From NCBI RefSeq assembly GCF_024054175.1, contig NZ_JAMXLA010000001.1, positions 3,504,140 to 3,568,139 on the forward strand: a stretch of 64,000 nt of DNA, given 5' to 3'. This document shows, piece after piece, positions 18,440 through 25,797 of the stretch; the first letter of the stretch is position 1, and each line of letters begins with the position of its first letter. The DNA comes from Flavobacterium sp. NRK1 (GTDB taxonomy: Bacteria; Bacteroidota; Bacteroidia; Flavobacteriales; Flavobacteriaceae). The notes beneath the pieces are model-generated. The model was not told the origin of the DNA. It saw only the letters and a program-made list of their open reading frames with translations, and searched no databases. Both the position numbers and the translations under genes were made by a program.

Positions 18440-19048
18440 TTAATGTCTGTATTCCTTTACTCCTGCTTTTACCTCAACCTTTAAATCGTTTTGCTGTGGC
18501 GGTACCGGGCACGAGTAAGCATGATTATAGGCACAATACGGATTATAGGCAGTATTAAAATCAATTAATATAGTATTGCCTTTTGGCTGCTTAAGGTCAA
18601 TATACCTTCCGCCTCCATAACTGCCATTCCCTGATGTAAAATCTGTAAAAGGGAGAAATAATGCATCTTTATACTTTTCCTGTTTTACTAAATCTAAGCT
18701 TTGAAAAACATCCAGTTTACATTCTTTACCTTGTAAAGTAAAATACACTTCGCCATATTTAACATACATCGGTTTTCGTGCAGTTGTAGTAGCCATTTCA
18801 AAAGGCTTTTCATTTGGTGTCCGTACAAATTTTGCTTCTATACAGTAAGCCATATCAATGGGATAAAAATCAAGCGACTTAAACTTTTTTAAATCCTTTT
18901 TTATAAGTGGAGATTCTTTTGGGCTAGCATATTCTTTATTCAGCTGCTTTTGGTAAGCCAATGATGTTTCCTTTGAGCATTGTTGAGAAAATGCTTTTGA
19001 AAAAGAAAACACGGCTATAATAATTAATATTTTTAAACTATAATTCAT
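18440..19048 (-). CDS. Secreted DUF1684 protein
   Basis: A 202-aa protein with a signal peptide (residues 1-21). The C-terminal half has the DUF1684 signature: FLPFTDFTSGNGSYGGGRYID, then NTAYNPYCAYNHAYSCPVPP with several cysteines. The family is common in Bacteroidota and has no proven function. An in-frame extension reaches 19108 and would overlap the next gene's end, but ATG at 19048 gives the signal peptide. It is 14 bp downstream of the DUF4287-like gene, so the pair is probably one transcript. Confidence 0.85.
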   Translation of the reverse strand: MNYSLKILIIIAVFSFSKAFSQQCSKETSLAYQKQLNKEYASPKESPLIKKDLKKFKSLDFYPIDMAYCIEAKFVRTPNEKPFEMATTTARKPMYVKYGEVYFTLQGKECKLDVFQSLDLVKQEKYKDALFLPFTDFTSGNGSYGGGRYIDLKQPKGNTILIDFNTAYNPYCAYNHAYSCPVPPQQNDLKVEVKAGVKEYRH

Positions 19049-19062
19049 AGACTTTATGCGTA

Positions 19063-19269
19063 TTACTGTTTCTGTTTTAAATAATGTGTTGTAAGGGTAC
19101 GTGCCCAATACCTTGGCACATCAAATTCTGTTTGCAGATAGGCTACAACATCATTCGACTTTTTATCGGCAGCATTAAATGATTTAAGAATAGTATTCCA
19201 GTCAGCAATTTTTTTTCCTGTCTTTTCAATTACCTGCTCATCAGATACATCCCAATAATCCTTTTTCAT
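19063..19269 (-). CDS. DUF4287-like small protein
   Basis: A 68-aa soluble protein. The pattern TGKKIADWNTIL, then YLQTEFDVPRYWARTLTTHY, matches DUF4287-like small proteins, in which a conserved TGK...W and a W-x-x-x-(I/L)-T-x-x-Y pair are typical. Function unknown. It heads a short reverse-strand unit with the DUF1684 gene. Confidence 0.7.
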   Translation of the reverse strand: MKKDYWDVSDEQVIEKTGKKIADWNTILKSFNAADKKSNDVVAYLQTEFDVPRYWARTLTTHYLKQKQ

Positions 19270-19340
19270 AGTGTTTTTTTAATAGAGGTTCTAAAAATAA
19301 CACAACAAAAATAACATTATAAATTAATATTATTTTTCAT

Positions 19341-19374
19341 TTTGTAATTCATGTATTTAACATTTGTAATTTTG
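19341..19374 (+). promoter_or_regulatory. Bacteroidota-type promoter of MFS gene
   Basis: -33 TTTG at 19341-19344 and -7 TAATTTTG at 19367-19374, spacer 22 bp. The start codon lies 21 bp further on. Confidence 0.65.
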
Positions 19375-19394
19375 CGTTAAACCAATCATTGATA

Positions 19395-20612
19395 ATGCTT
19401 CAACAGGCTTTTACGCGTTATATAAATAACTTCCGTGGCTTTACACGCGAAGTATGGATACTTGCCATAATAACATTTATTAACCGTGCCGGTACAATGG
19501 TATTTCCGTTTCTTTCAAAATACCTGAAAGAAGATCTTCACTTTACTTACAGTCAGGTTGGCTGGATCATGGTATGTTTTGGATCAGGTTCTATGCTTGG
19601 CTCATGGATCGGAGGTAAACTATCAGATAAAATAGGATTCTATAAAGTAATGATTTTCAGCATGATTACAAGCGGATTATCATTCTTTGTTATACAGCAG
19701 GTAACAACATTTCCCGGATTATGCATTGCCATGTTCAGTATTATGGTTATAGCCGATATGTTCCGTCCGGCAATGTTTGTTTCTTTAGGTACTTATGCCA
19801 AACCTGAAAACCGTACCAGAGCTTTTACATTAGTAAGGCTCGCTATAAATTTTGGCTTTATGGCCGGCCCTGCACTTGGCGGACTAATAATATTAGGAAT
19901 AGGATATAAAGGATTGTTTTGGACTGATGGTGCTTCATGCATTATATCTATTTTAATATTTGCCTTGTTGGTAAAAGAAAAAAAGAAAGTAAAAACAGAA
20001 GATTCTGTTATTGAAGAACTACCGGAACAACGATCTGTAGCTAACGATAAATTATTCTGGTTATTCCTGTTTTGCAGTTTTACTACAGCAGTTGTTTTCT
20101 TTCAGTTATTTACCACACTACCACTTTATCATAAAGAGCAATATAATCTTTCAGAATTTCATACCGGACTTTTAATGTCTTTTAACGGACTGCTGGTTTT
20201 ATTGTTTGAAATGCCAATTGTAGGTTATGTAGAACGCAAGAAAATACAAAAAATAAAAATTATTGCTTTTGGGGCTTTATTGATGGGGTTAAGTTTCTTC
20301 ACACTTTTATTTCAGGGCTGGATAGGTATTCTTGTTATAAGTATGGCTATAATATCTTATGCTGAAATGTTTAATTTTCCATTTTCTAACGGATTTGCTA
20401 TGGATAGGGCACCACGTGGTAAAGAAGGTCAATATATGGCCTATTATACCATGATGTTCAGCCTTGCGCATATCGTGAGCGGTAAAACCGGACTGGAAAT
20501 AATTTCCCATTGGGGATACACCGCCAATTGGTCTTTTATGGGTGGGGCAGGATTGCTTGCAGCTATTGCATTATTAGTGCTTCACAAAAAGCTTCTTAAA
20601 GAAAACACTTAA
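19395..20612 (+). CDS. MFS permease
   Basis: A 405-aa membrane protein with about twelve hydrophobic segments. The loop between segments 2 and 3 (GSWIGGKLSDKIGFYK) carries the MFS motif A, G-x-x-x-D-K-x-G. The layout resembles the drug/sugar efflux DHA-type proteins; the substrate cannot be told. ATG at 19395 is preferred to the TTG at 19389. The stop codon lies within the loop of the terminator hairpin that follows. Confidence 0.85.
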   Translation: MLQQAFTRYINNFRGFTREVWILAIITFINRAGTMVFPFLSKYLKEDLHFTYSQVGWIMVCFGSGSMLGSWIGGKLSDKIGFYKVMIFSMITSGLSFFVIQQVTTFPGLCIAMFSIMVIADMFRPAMFVSLGTYAKPENRTRAFTLVRLAINFGFMAGPALGGLIILGIGYKGLFWTDGASCIISILIFALLVKEKKKVKTEDSVIEELPEQRSVANDKLFWLFLFCSFTTAVVFFQLFTTLPLYHKEQYNLSEFHTGLLMSFNGLLVLLFEMPIVGYVERKKIQKIKIIAFGALLMGLSFFTLLFQGWIGILVISMAIISYAEMFNFPFSNGFAMDRAPRGKEGQYMAYYTMMFSLAHIVSGKTGLEIISHWGYTANWSFMGGAGLLAAIALLVLHKKLLKENT

Positions 20613-20631
20613 CAATTTAAGAAGCATCTTT
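20591..20631 (+). terminator. Terminator overlapping the MFS stop codon
   Basis: Arms gcttcttaaa (20591-20600) and tttaagaagc (20616-20625) pair perfectly; the TAA stop at 20610-20612 is in the loop; a short T-run follows. Confidence 0.7.
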
Positions 20632-20649
20632 TAATAAAAACTGACATTT

Positions 20650-20703
20650 TAGTTATTTAACTAAAAAAATAGTTGTGTAACTAAAAAAATAGTTTTAGCT
20701 TTG
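20650..20703 (+). promoter_or_regulatory. BlaI-type operator array over the promoter
   Basis: Two pseudo-palindromes of form TAGTT-N4-AACTA at 20650-20663 and 20670-20683 are 20 bp apart, and a third half site TAGTT starts at 20690. A -7 motif TAGCTTTG is at 20696-20703 and a TTG at 20673-20675 lies 20 bp upstream inside the second site, so bound repressor would cover the promoter. Confidence 0.75.
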
Positions 20704-20722
20704 GATTACAAATTAAGATGTA

Positions 20723-21082
20723 ATGCAAAAATTAACCAACAAAGAAGAAGAGATCATGCACATATTATGGAAACTTGAAAAAGCTTTCGTAAAAGATGTA
20801 CTAATGGAAATTAAAGAGGATAAACCTCACTACAATACACTTTCTACTATTATAAGAAACCTTGAAGAAAAAGGTTATGTAAGCTATAATGCTTATGGTA
20901 ATACCCATCAATATTATCCTGTTGTAACGAAGGAAGAATACAGAAAAGGGTTTATGAGCAATGCTATAGAGAATTATTTTAATAATTCTTATAAGAGTAT
21001 GATATCCTTTTTTGCAAAGGAAGAAAAAATAAGCGCTAATGAGCTTCGTGAAATTCTGGATATGATAGAAAAAAAAGAATAA
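20723..21082 (+). CDS. BlaI/MecI/CopY-family repressor
   Basis: A 119-aa winged-helix protein. The N-terminal half (KEEEIMHILWKLEKAFVKDVL, then HYNTLSTIIRNLEEKGYV) is the Penicillinase_R DNA-binding domain; the C-terminal half is the dimerisation and cleavage region. In the known systems a membrane metallopeptidase partner triggers its cleavage and release from DNA. The partner gene follows by 1 bp, and the likely operators lie directly upstream, so the locus is probably autoregulated. Confidence 0.93.
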   Translation: MQKLTNKEEEIMHILWKLEKAFVKDVLMEIKEDKPHYNTLSTIIRNLEEKGYVSYNAYGNTHQYYPVVTKEEYRKGFMSNAIENYFNNSYKSMISFFAKEEKISANELREILDMIEKKE

Positions 21083-21083
21083 T

Positions 21084-23114
21084 ATGGAAAGCCTACTGAT
21101 CTATACAACCAAAGCGTCAGGATTAATTGCGATGTTCTTACTAGCTTATTACCTGTTGCTTAGAAATGAAACGTTTTTTAGTTCAAACCGGGGCTTTTTA
21201 CTTGCCGGTTTATTAACTTCTGTAGTATTGCCTTTAGTTACATATACAAAAACTATTTGGGTAGATCCTACACCAAAAACTGCGTTAGAACCTACTTCTG
21301 GTATAGATATACAGCAGTATATGATGATGATGCAGTTAACAGCTTCTGAACCTGAATCTTTTACTATAAATTGGTATCATGTAGCTGCCATAATTTATGT
21401 ATTAGGAATGTTGTTTTTCTTAACCCGCTTTGTAATAGATTTTGTAGCCATAAGACACATATTGAAAGATAACAAAATTGTAAAAGAAGACCAATATAAA
21501 TTAATAGACTCAAAGAACATAAAATCACCATTTTCATTCTTCAATTATATTGTATATAACTCTTCGGTATTACAACCTGAAGAAATTGAAAGTATAATCA
21601 GCCATGAAAAAGTACATAGCAGACAGAAGCACTCAATAGATATGATTATCAGCCAGTTATTCTGTATTATTTTTTGGTTTAATCCTTTTATGTGGCTATA
21701 CAAAAAATCAATATCTCAAAACCTTGAATTCATTGCCGATGCTGTTGCAATTCAACAATTGGCAGACAGAAAAATTTATCAAAAAACCCTGCTGAAAATT
21801 ACCGTTCAGCCGGAATGTATCGCAATTACCAATCATTTTTATCAATCATTAATCAAAAAACGAATCGTTATGTTAAACAAAAAACAATCAAAAAGGCTAA
21901 ACTCCTGGAAATACGGAATAATAATTCCGGCATTAATCGCATTCATGGGTACTTTTCAGTTCAAAGTTGTTGCACAGGAAAAAGAGCCTCAGGTACAAGT
22001 ATCAGTAGAAGAAGAAATGGAATTTGAATATGAAATTGATAAAAATTCTACCGATGATGACCTTAAGGACGGAACTAAAATTTTTAAAAAATTTGGAGCT
22101 GAAGTCTTAATTAATAATGTTACAAGAAATAGTGCAGGAGAAATTACCACAATTAATATAACTGTTAAGGATAAAGACCAGTCAAAAGATTATTCTGTAA
22201 CCGGCAATGCCCCTATCAAGCCTTTTACAATACAAATAATTAAAAACAGTAATCCAGATGAAAACAGTATTGCCTTTGGTGTAACAAATAATAATTACAG
22301 CCTAAAATCTAATAATATAAGCAGCTTTTCAAATAATGGCACTAAATCACCTAAAGCTATTATAGTAACAAAAAATACTGAAGAAGATAGCGTAGGTTAT
22401 TATAAAAGCGGAGCAATCGTTACTAATATAAGTAAAGATGCATTAGTTATTATAGATGGTAAAAAACAGGAAAAAAATACCGATGTATCCCAACTACAAT
22501 TACCTAAAGGCAGAATGATAAGTGGCCTGAATGTTTTATCACCCCGGGATGCTAAAAAGAAATATGGAAGAGAAGCTAAAAAAGGAGCTGTAGAAATAAC
22601 AACTAAAAACGGCTCTGTTGTATCGATGCCTTTTTCTCAGGGTTTTACCTATAATATTAATGATGAGGATAATGTTATCATTAGTACTTCAAAAATGTCG
22701 CCAATGCCACCTATGCCGCCAATGGATGAAATAATGGGGTATGCCAGAATGGGAGTTAATGAAGGTATGAAAGCATTATCTGAAATGGATTGGCAAAAAG
22801 TAATGGCTTTTGAAGGTTTATCTGAAGAAGACCGAAGAGAAATTCAGGAAGAAATGAAAAATGCCCGTATAGAAATTCGCAAAGCCTTTGATGATACTGA
22901 AATTAGAAAATCTATGACTGAAGCACATTCAATGGCAAGAGGCCTAAAAGATGGTGCTGAATATTCAAGGGCAGACAGAATGAAAGAAATGGCTGAAGCT
23001 AAAAAAGAATTAATAGAAGCTAAAAAAGAATTAGAAAAAGCAAAACTTGAACTTATTAAAGCCCAAAAAGAAATTGAGAGAAGCAAAGCAGATGCGAAAA
23101 GAAAATCGAATTAA
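21084..23114 (+). CDS. BlaR1-like M56 metallopeptidase with TonB-plug-like segment
   Basis: A 676-aa protein. Residues 1-130 have several membrane segments; HEKVH at 174-178 is the zinc motif of peptidase family M56, and NLEFIADA near 213-220 gives the third ligand. A membrane segment follows near 275-297. After it comes a periplasmic part that includes, near 430-500, LVIIDGKKQEK...GAVEITTK, a pattern like the plug domain of TonB-dependent receptors, and then a Lys/Glu/Ala-rich coiled coil at the C terminus. No penicillin-binding sensor domain is seen, so the trigger is not obviously a beta-lactam. Confidence 0.88.
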   Translation: MESLLIYTTKASGLIAMFLLAYYLLLRNETFFSSNRGFLLAGLLTSVVLPLVTYTKTIWVDPTPKTALEPTSGIDIQQYMMMMQLTASEPESFTINWYHVAAIIYVLGMLFFLTRFVIDFVAIRHILKDNKIVKEDQYKLIDSKNIKSPFSFFNYIVYNSSVLQPEEIESIISHEKVHSRQKHSIDMIISQLFCIIFWFNPFMWLYKKSISQNLEFIADAVAIQQLADRKIYQKTLLKITVQPECIAITNHFYQSLIKKRIVMLNKKQSKRLNSWKYGIIIPALIAFMGTFQFKVVAQEKEPQVQVSVEEEMEFEYEIDKNSTDDDLKDGTKIFKKFGAEVLINNVTRNSAGEITTINITVKDKDQSKDYSVTGNAPIKPFTIQIIKNSNPDENSIAFGVTNNNYSLKSNNISSFSNNGTKSPKAIIVTKNTEEDSVGYYKSGAIVTNISKDALVIIDGKKQEKNTDVSQLQLPKGRMISGLNVLSPRDAKKKYGREAKKGAVEITTKNGSVVSMPFSQGFTYNINDEDNVIISTSKMSPMPPMPPMDEIMGYARMGVNEGMKALSEMDWQKVMAFEGLSEEDRREIQEEMKNARIEIRKAFDDTEIRKSMTEAHSMARGLKDGAEYSRADRMKEMAEAKKELIEAKKELEKAKLELIKAQKEIERSKADAKRKSN

Positions 23115-23155
23115 AACTGAGATTAGTTATACATAGTAAATTTTATTTTATTATG

Positions 23156-23190
23156 AATACCAGGTAACCAAAAGGCTGCCTGGTATTTTT
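23156..23190 (+). terminator. Terminator of the BlaI/M56 operon
   Basis: Stem aataccagg (23156-23164)/cctggtatt (23179-23187) followed by Ts. Confidence 0.85.
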
Positions 23191-23272
23191 ATATTAAAAA
23201 TTAATATAATCATAAAGGTTAATATGTTAGCAATTGATTTTTATATATTTGAATATATAAAACCAAATAGCC

Positions 23273-23413
23273 ATGTTTAAACTACTAGCAAAACTAAATC
23301 ACTGGCTTTTGCCAAATTATACTAAAGAGCAGCTTGACCTTAGCAAAGCAACCAAATTTCAAAAAGCCATTATTGCCTGGAAATATTATGTTACAAGCCG
23401 TGCTTTAGATTAA
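23273..23413 (+). CDS. 46-residue basic small protein
   Basis: A short frame starting MFKLLAKLNHWLLPNY and ending YYVTSRALD. It is Lys/Leu-rich, starts with ATG, and its stop codon overlaps the apt stop codon on the other strand by sharing the palindrome ttaa (23410-23413). I recall similar very short proteins near apt in flavobacteria but cannot name a family. Codon choice looks like that of its neighbours. Confidence 0.6.
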   Translation: MFKLLAKLNHWLLPNYTKEQLDLSKATKFQKAIIAWKYYVTSRALD

Positions 23414-23922
23414 TATACTAATGGAGCATATACTTGGTGGCTGCCAAGCTTCTGTCTTCCGTTAAGAAAAGACAATTCCATTAAAAAGTTGCATTGCACT
23501 ACCTCACCACCTAACTTTTCTACCAGTTCACAAACTGCCTTTGCAGTGCCGCCTGTGGCCAGCACATCATCATGAATAAGAACCCTGTCCCCGGGTTTAA
23601 TAGCATCTGTATGTACTTCCAGCATATCCGTTCCATATTCAAGCTCATAAGTTGCGGAAATAGTAGTAAACGGAAGTTTTTTAGGTTTACGCACAGGAAC
23701 AAATCCTACACCAAGTTCATAAGCCAGTAAAGTTGCAAAAAAGAAACCGCGGCTCTCCACCCCTACTACCTTATCAATTTTACGATCTTTAAGGTTATTA
23801 AGCAGTAGAGCCATGCATTCTTTTACAGCCTTTGGATTACCCAAAAGCGGAGTTATATCTTTAAACACAATTCCTTCTTTTGGAAAATCCTGAATGTCAC
23901 GTATATACCGATTCAATGTCAT
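23410..23922 (-). CDS. apt: Adenine phosphoribosyltransferase
   Basis: A 170-aa purine-salvage enzyme that makes AMP from adenine and PRPP. The PRPP-binding motif is VLIHDDVLATGGTA near residues 118-131, and the N-terminal FPKEGIVFKDITPLL segment is the APT hallmark. Length is normal. The gene is transcribed away from tRNA-Arg, and converges with a 46-residue frame. Confidence 0.97.
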   Translation of the reverse strand: MTLNRYIRDIQDFPKEGIVFKDITPLLGNPKAVKECMALLLNNLKDRKIDKVVGVESRGFFFATLLAYELGVGFVPVRKPKKLPFTTISATYELEYGTDMLEVHTDAIKPGDRVLIHDDVLATGGTAKAVCELVEKLGGEVVQCNFLMELSFLNGRQKLGSHQVYAPLVY

Positions 23923-23950
23923 TTTTTTGTAATTTTATATACTATTAGAC

Positions 23951-23980
23951 TTGCAAGTTAAGCAAAATCCCGTATATTTG
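23951..23980 (+). promoter_or_regulatory. Promoter of tRNA-Arg
   Basis: -33 TTG at 23951-23953, 19-bp spacer, -7 TATATTTG at 23973-23980. This fits the Bacteroidota housekeeping consensus and leaves a short leader before the tRNA at 23993. Confidence 0.7.
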
Positions 23981-23992
23981 CACCCGAATTAA

Positions 23993-24066
23993 GGCCTCGT
24001 GGCGCAACTGAATAGCGCATCTGATTACGGCTCAGAAGGTTACAGGTTTGAATCCTGTCGAGGTCA
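23993..24066 (+). tRNA. tRNA-Arg (anticodon ACG)
   Basis: A 74-nt cloverleaf. Acceptor stem ggcctcg/cgaggtc has one G-U pair; the D arm contains GGCGCAACTGAATAGCGC; the anticodon arm is tctga-ttacggc-tcaga with ACG; the T arm contains ggtttgaatcc. The 3' CCA is not encoded. ACG would be read as ICG and decode CGU and related codons. A strong terminator follows. Confidence 0.95.
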
Positions 24067-24071
24067 CTACT

Positions 24072-24108
24072 CGGGACAAAAGATAAAAATCTTTTGTCCC
24101 GTTTTTTT
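24072..24108 (+). terminator. Terminator of tRNA-Arg
   Basis: Stem cgggacaaaagat (24072-24084)/atcttttgtcccg (24089-24101) followed by seven Ts. Confidence 0.9.
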
Positions 24109-24110
24109 AC

Positions 24111-24299
24111 TTATAATTCATTGTTTACCAGATAGATACATCGTATAATTTCATTCATCCGGGCGGTTTGGAAATCATTTCCGCGAAATGTGAAATTTTC
24201 GGGATAAATTAAACCAAGCATGTGCCTTGCCTCCATAAGAGTACTGTTCCTAAAATTATTCGAAAGCTTCAAAATATTGTCAACACCCTGATTTAAAAA
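24111..24299 (-). pseudogene. Remnant of RHS/YD-repeat-associated protein, copy A
   Basis: On the reverse strand an open frame without a credible start reads LGLIYPENFTFRGNDFQTA and ends IYLVNNEL. It is a clear relative of the segment at 25390-25555 (copy B), which there continues into RHS-like sequence. Here it is cut short by a stop at 24111, just behind the tRNA terminator. It looks like a duplicated, decaying fragment. Confidence 0.7.
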
Positions 24300-24337
24300 T
24301 TATTAATATCTTCGTTGACATCTCTCACCTCTTCCAG

Positions 24338-24880
24338 TTAGCGCTCTAATGATTTGAGAATTGATTCTGAATGATTCTTGTTTGCCAATAGCAACTTAAG
24401 TTTTGAATCTACTTTCCTGTAAAAATCATCTTCACTCAACTTTAAATCATTGTTTTGATAGAGGTCGTAATGATTTAAAGAATTTAACTTTGCGACTCTG
24501 TATGCATAAGAAATCTTACGCATTTCCTGCACTGGAACACAAAGATTTTTATCTTTCAGGCGCTGATTAATTTTGTACTGCTTGTCTCTAACAATCAGTT
24601 TATTTCCTTTTAGAGTAATGGTTATGTCCTGACTATTTAAGTTAAAAACAGTTAAATCGGTAAGGGAAATCTTTTCATCCCTCAACTTTGAATACGATTT
24701 TGAATACCAGTGGTCAAAAAGTTCATAATGCAAAGTATCGGCAGAAACACTTACTACGATCTCAATGTGGCCGGGAAAGAGTCTTAATCCCTTTCTGCCT
24801 GTATATATCTTATCCTGTGCACTTACGTGAGTCAAAAAAAACATGTGCAATAATAAAAATATGATAGCGCTTACTTTCAT
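24338..24880 (-). CDS. Secreted protein of unknown function
   Basis: A 180-aa protein with a signal peptide (residues 1-22, ending HVSAQ). The mature part is rich in Lys and Leu, with no cysteine pair motif or recognised domain. It lies between the two RHS-like remnants on the same strand, so it may once have been an associated gene of that locus (for example a small partner of an RHS protein), but nothing in its sequence proves this. Confidence 0.6.
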   Translation of the reverse strand: MKVSAIIFLLLHMFFLTHVSAQDKIYTGRKGLRLFPGHIEIVVSVSADTLHYELFDHWYSKSYSKLRDEKISLTDLTVFNLNSQDITITLKGNKLIVRDKQYKINQRLKDKNLCVPVQEMRKISYAYRVAKLNSLNHYDLYQNNDLKLSEDDFYRKVDSKLKLLLANKNHSESILKSLER

Positions 24881-24932
24881 TTATTCGTTATTTAGAGTCT
24901 CTATAATAAAAAAACAAATTTTCGGTGTTTAA

Positions 24933-25555
24933 TCAGTTTCCATAATTATAGATTTTAGACTCAATTATGTTTCCTGACTTGTCGGTTATATGCTGAATCC
25001 TGCCAAACTCATCGTAAATATAATTAGTTTCATTTCTTCTTTGATCAATTAGTGTTACAAGTTTTCCGGAGGCATCATAAAGTTCGATGATTACCTTATT
25101 GGATGGGAAATCGGTATAGAGTTTAACTAATTCTGTTTTCAGTGCCACTGTAGACATACTTTGTAAGGAACTATACGGAACATCCAAAGAAGCTATAATT
25201 TCAGCATGTATAATATTTTCAATAGTTGCAACAGCATGTTTGTAATTATAACCTATTATAATTGATTTACTTACCCCCTCCCATTGGATATTTCCACGAT
25301 ATTCCCATAAGAGTCAACCGTCGTAATTGCACTGTTAACCCTCACATTAGCTTCTGAAGTTCCTCCAAGATTTTCAGAAATATATACATTATTAACCAAA
25401 TAGATATACCTAACTATTTCATTGAGCAGGGCGGTTTGGAAATCATTTCCACGCAATGTGACATTTTAAGGATAAATTAAACCGATCAGGTCATGTGATT
25501 CCACCACATTGCTTTTTTCAAAGGCAGTGCCTAAGTGAATAAGATTTTGAAACAT
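24933..25555 (-). pseudogene. Broken 3' end of an RHS/YD-repeat protein, copy B
   Basis: The reverse strand reads MFQNLIHLGTAFEKSNVV from 25555, hits an in-frame TAA after GLIYP near 25472, continues LRGNDFQTALLNEIVRYIYL and SYGNIVEI, then shifts frame near 25290 and goes on as IQWEGVSKSIIIGYNYKHAV and finally ETNYIYDEFGRIQHITD to the stop at 24933. The last part is the usual C-terminal end of flavobacterial RHS/YD proteins (Y-x-Y-D-x-F-G-R). One stop and one frameshift make this a pseudogene. Confidence 0.8.
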
Positions 25556-25797
25556 ATTGGTTCATAAAACTTTATATATTCATACTATCATCATTTGTCT
25601 CTCAGTTGCGATTCGAGTTTTTTAGATAATTGTACTGTACTCTTTTTGCTGCCTGTTAGCTTATGGCTATCGGCTATGAATCCAATAGGTGAATCCCCTT
25701 TCAAAAACTATTTTTAAAGTGTACCTTATATTTATAAAATATTTATAAATATTCTATGCTGCACTTGCTAACTTTAAGTACATAAAATGAATATGAC
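25556..25797 (+). other. Non-coding stretch before the helicase gene
   Basis: No gene is seen. It is AT-rich near 25720-25760, with a short inverted repeat around tttataaaatatttataaa. A weak promoter-like TAACTTTA lies near 25770. Confidence 0.4.

Noticed and set aside
20723..23114. Beta-lactam resistance locus
   Set aside because: No beta-lactamase or penicillin-binding gene is present, and the M56 protein lacks a penicillin sensor domain.
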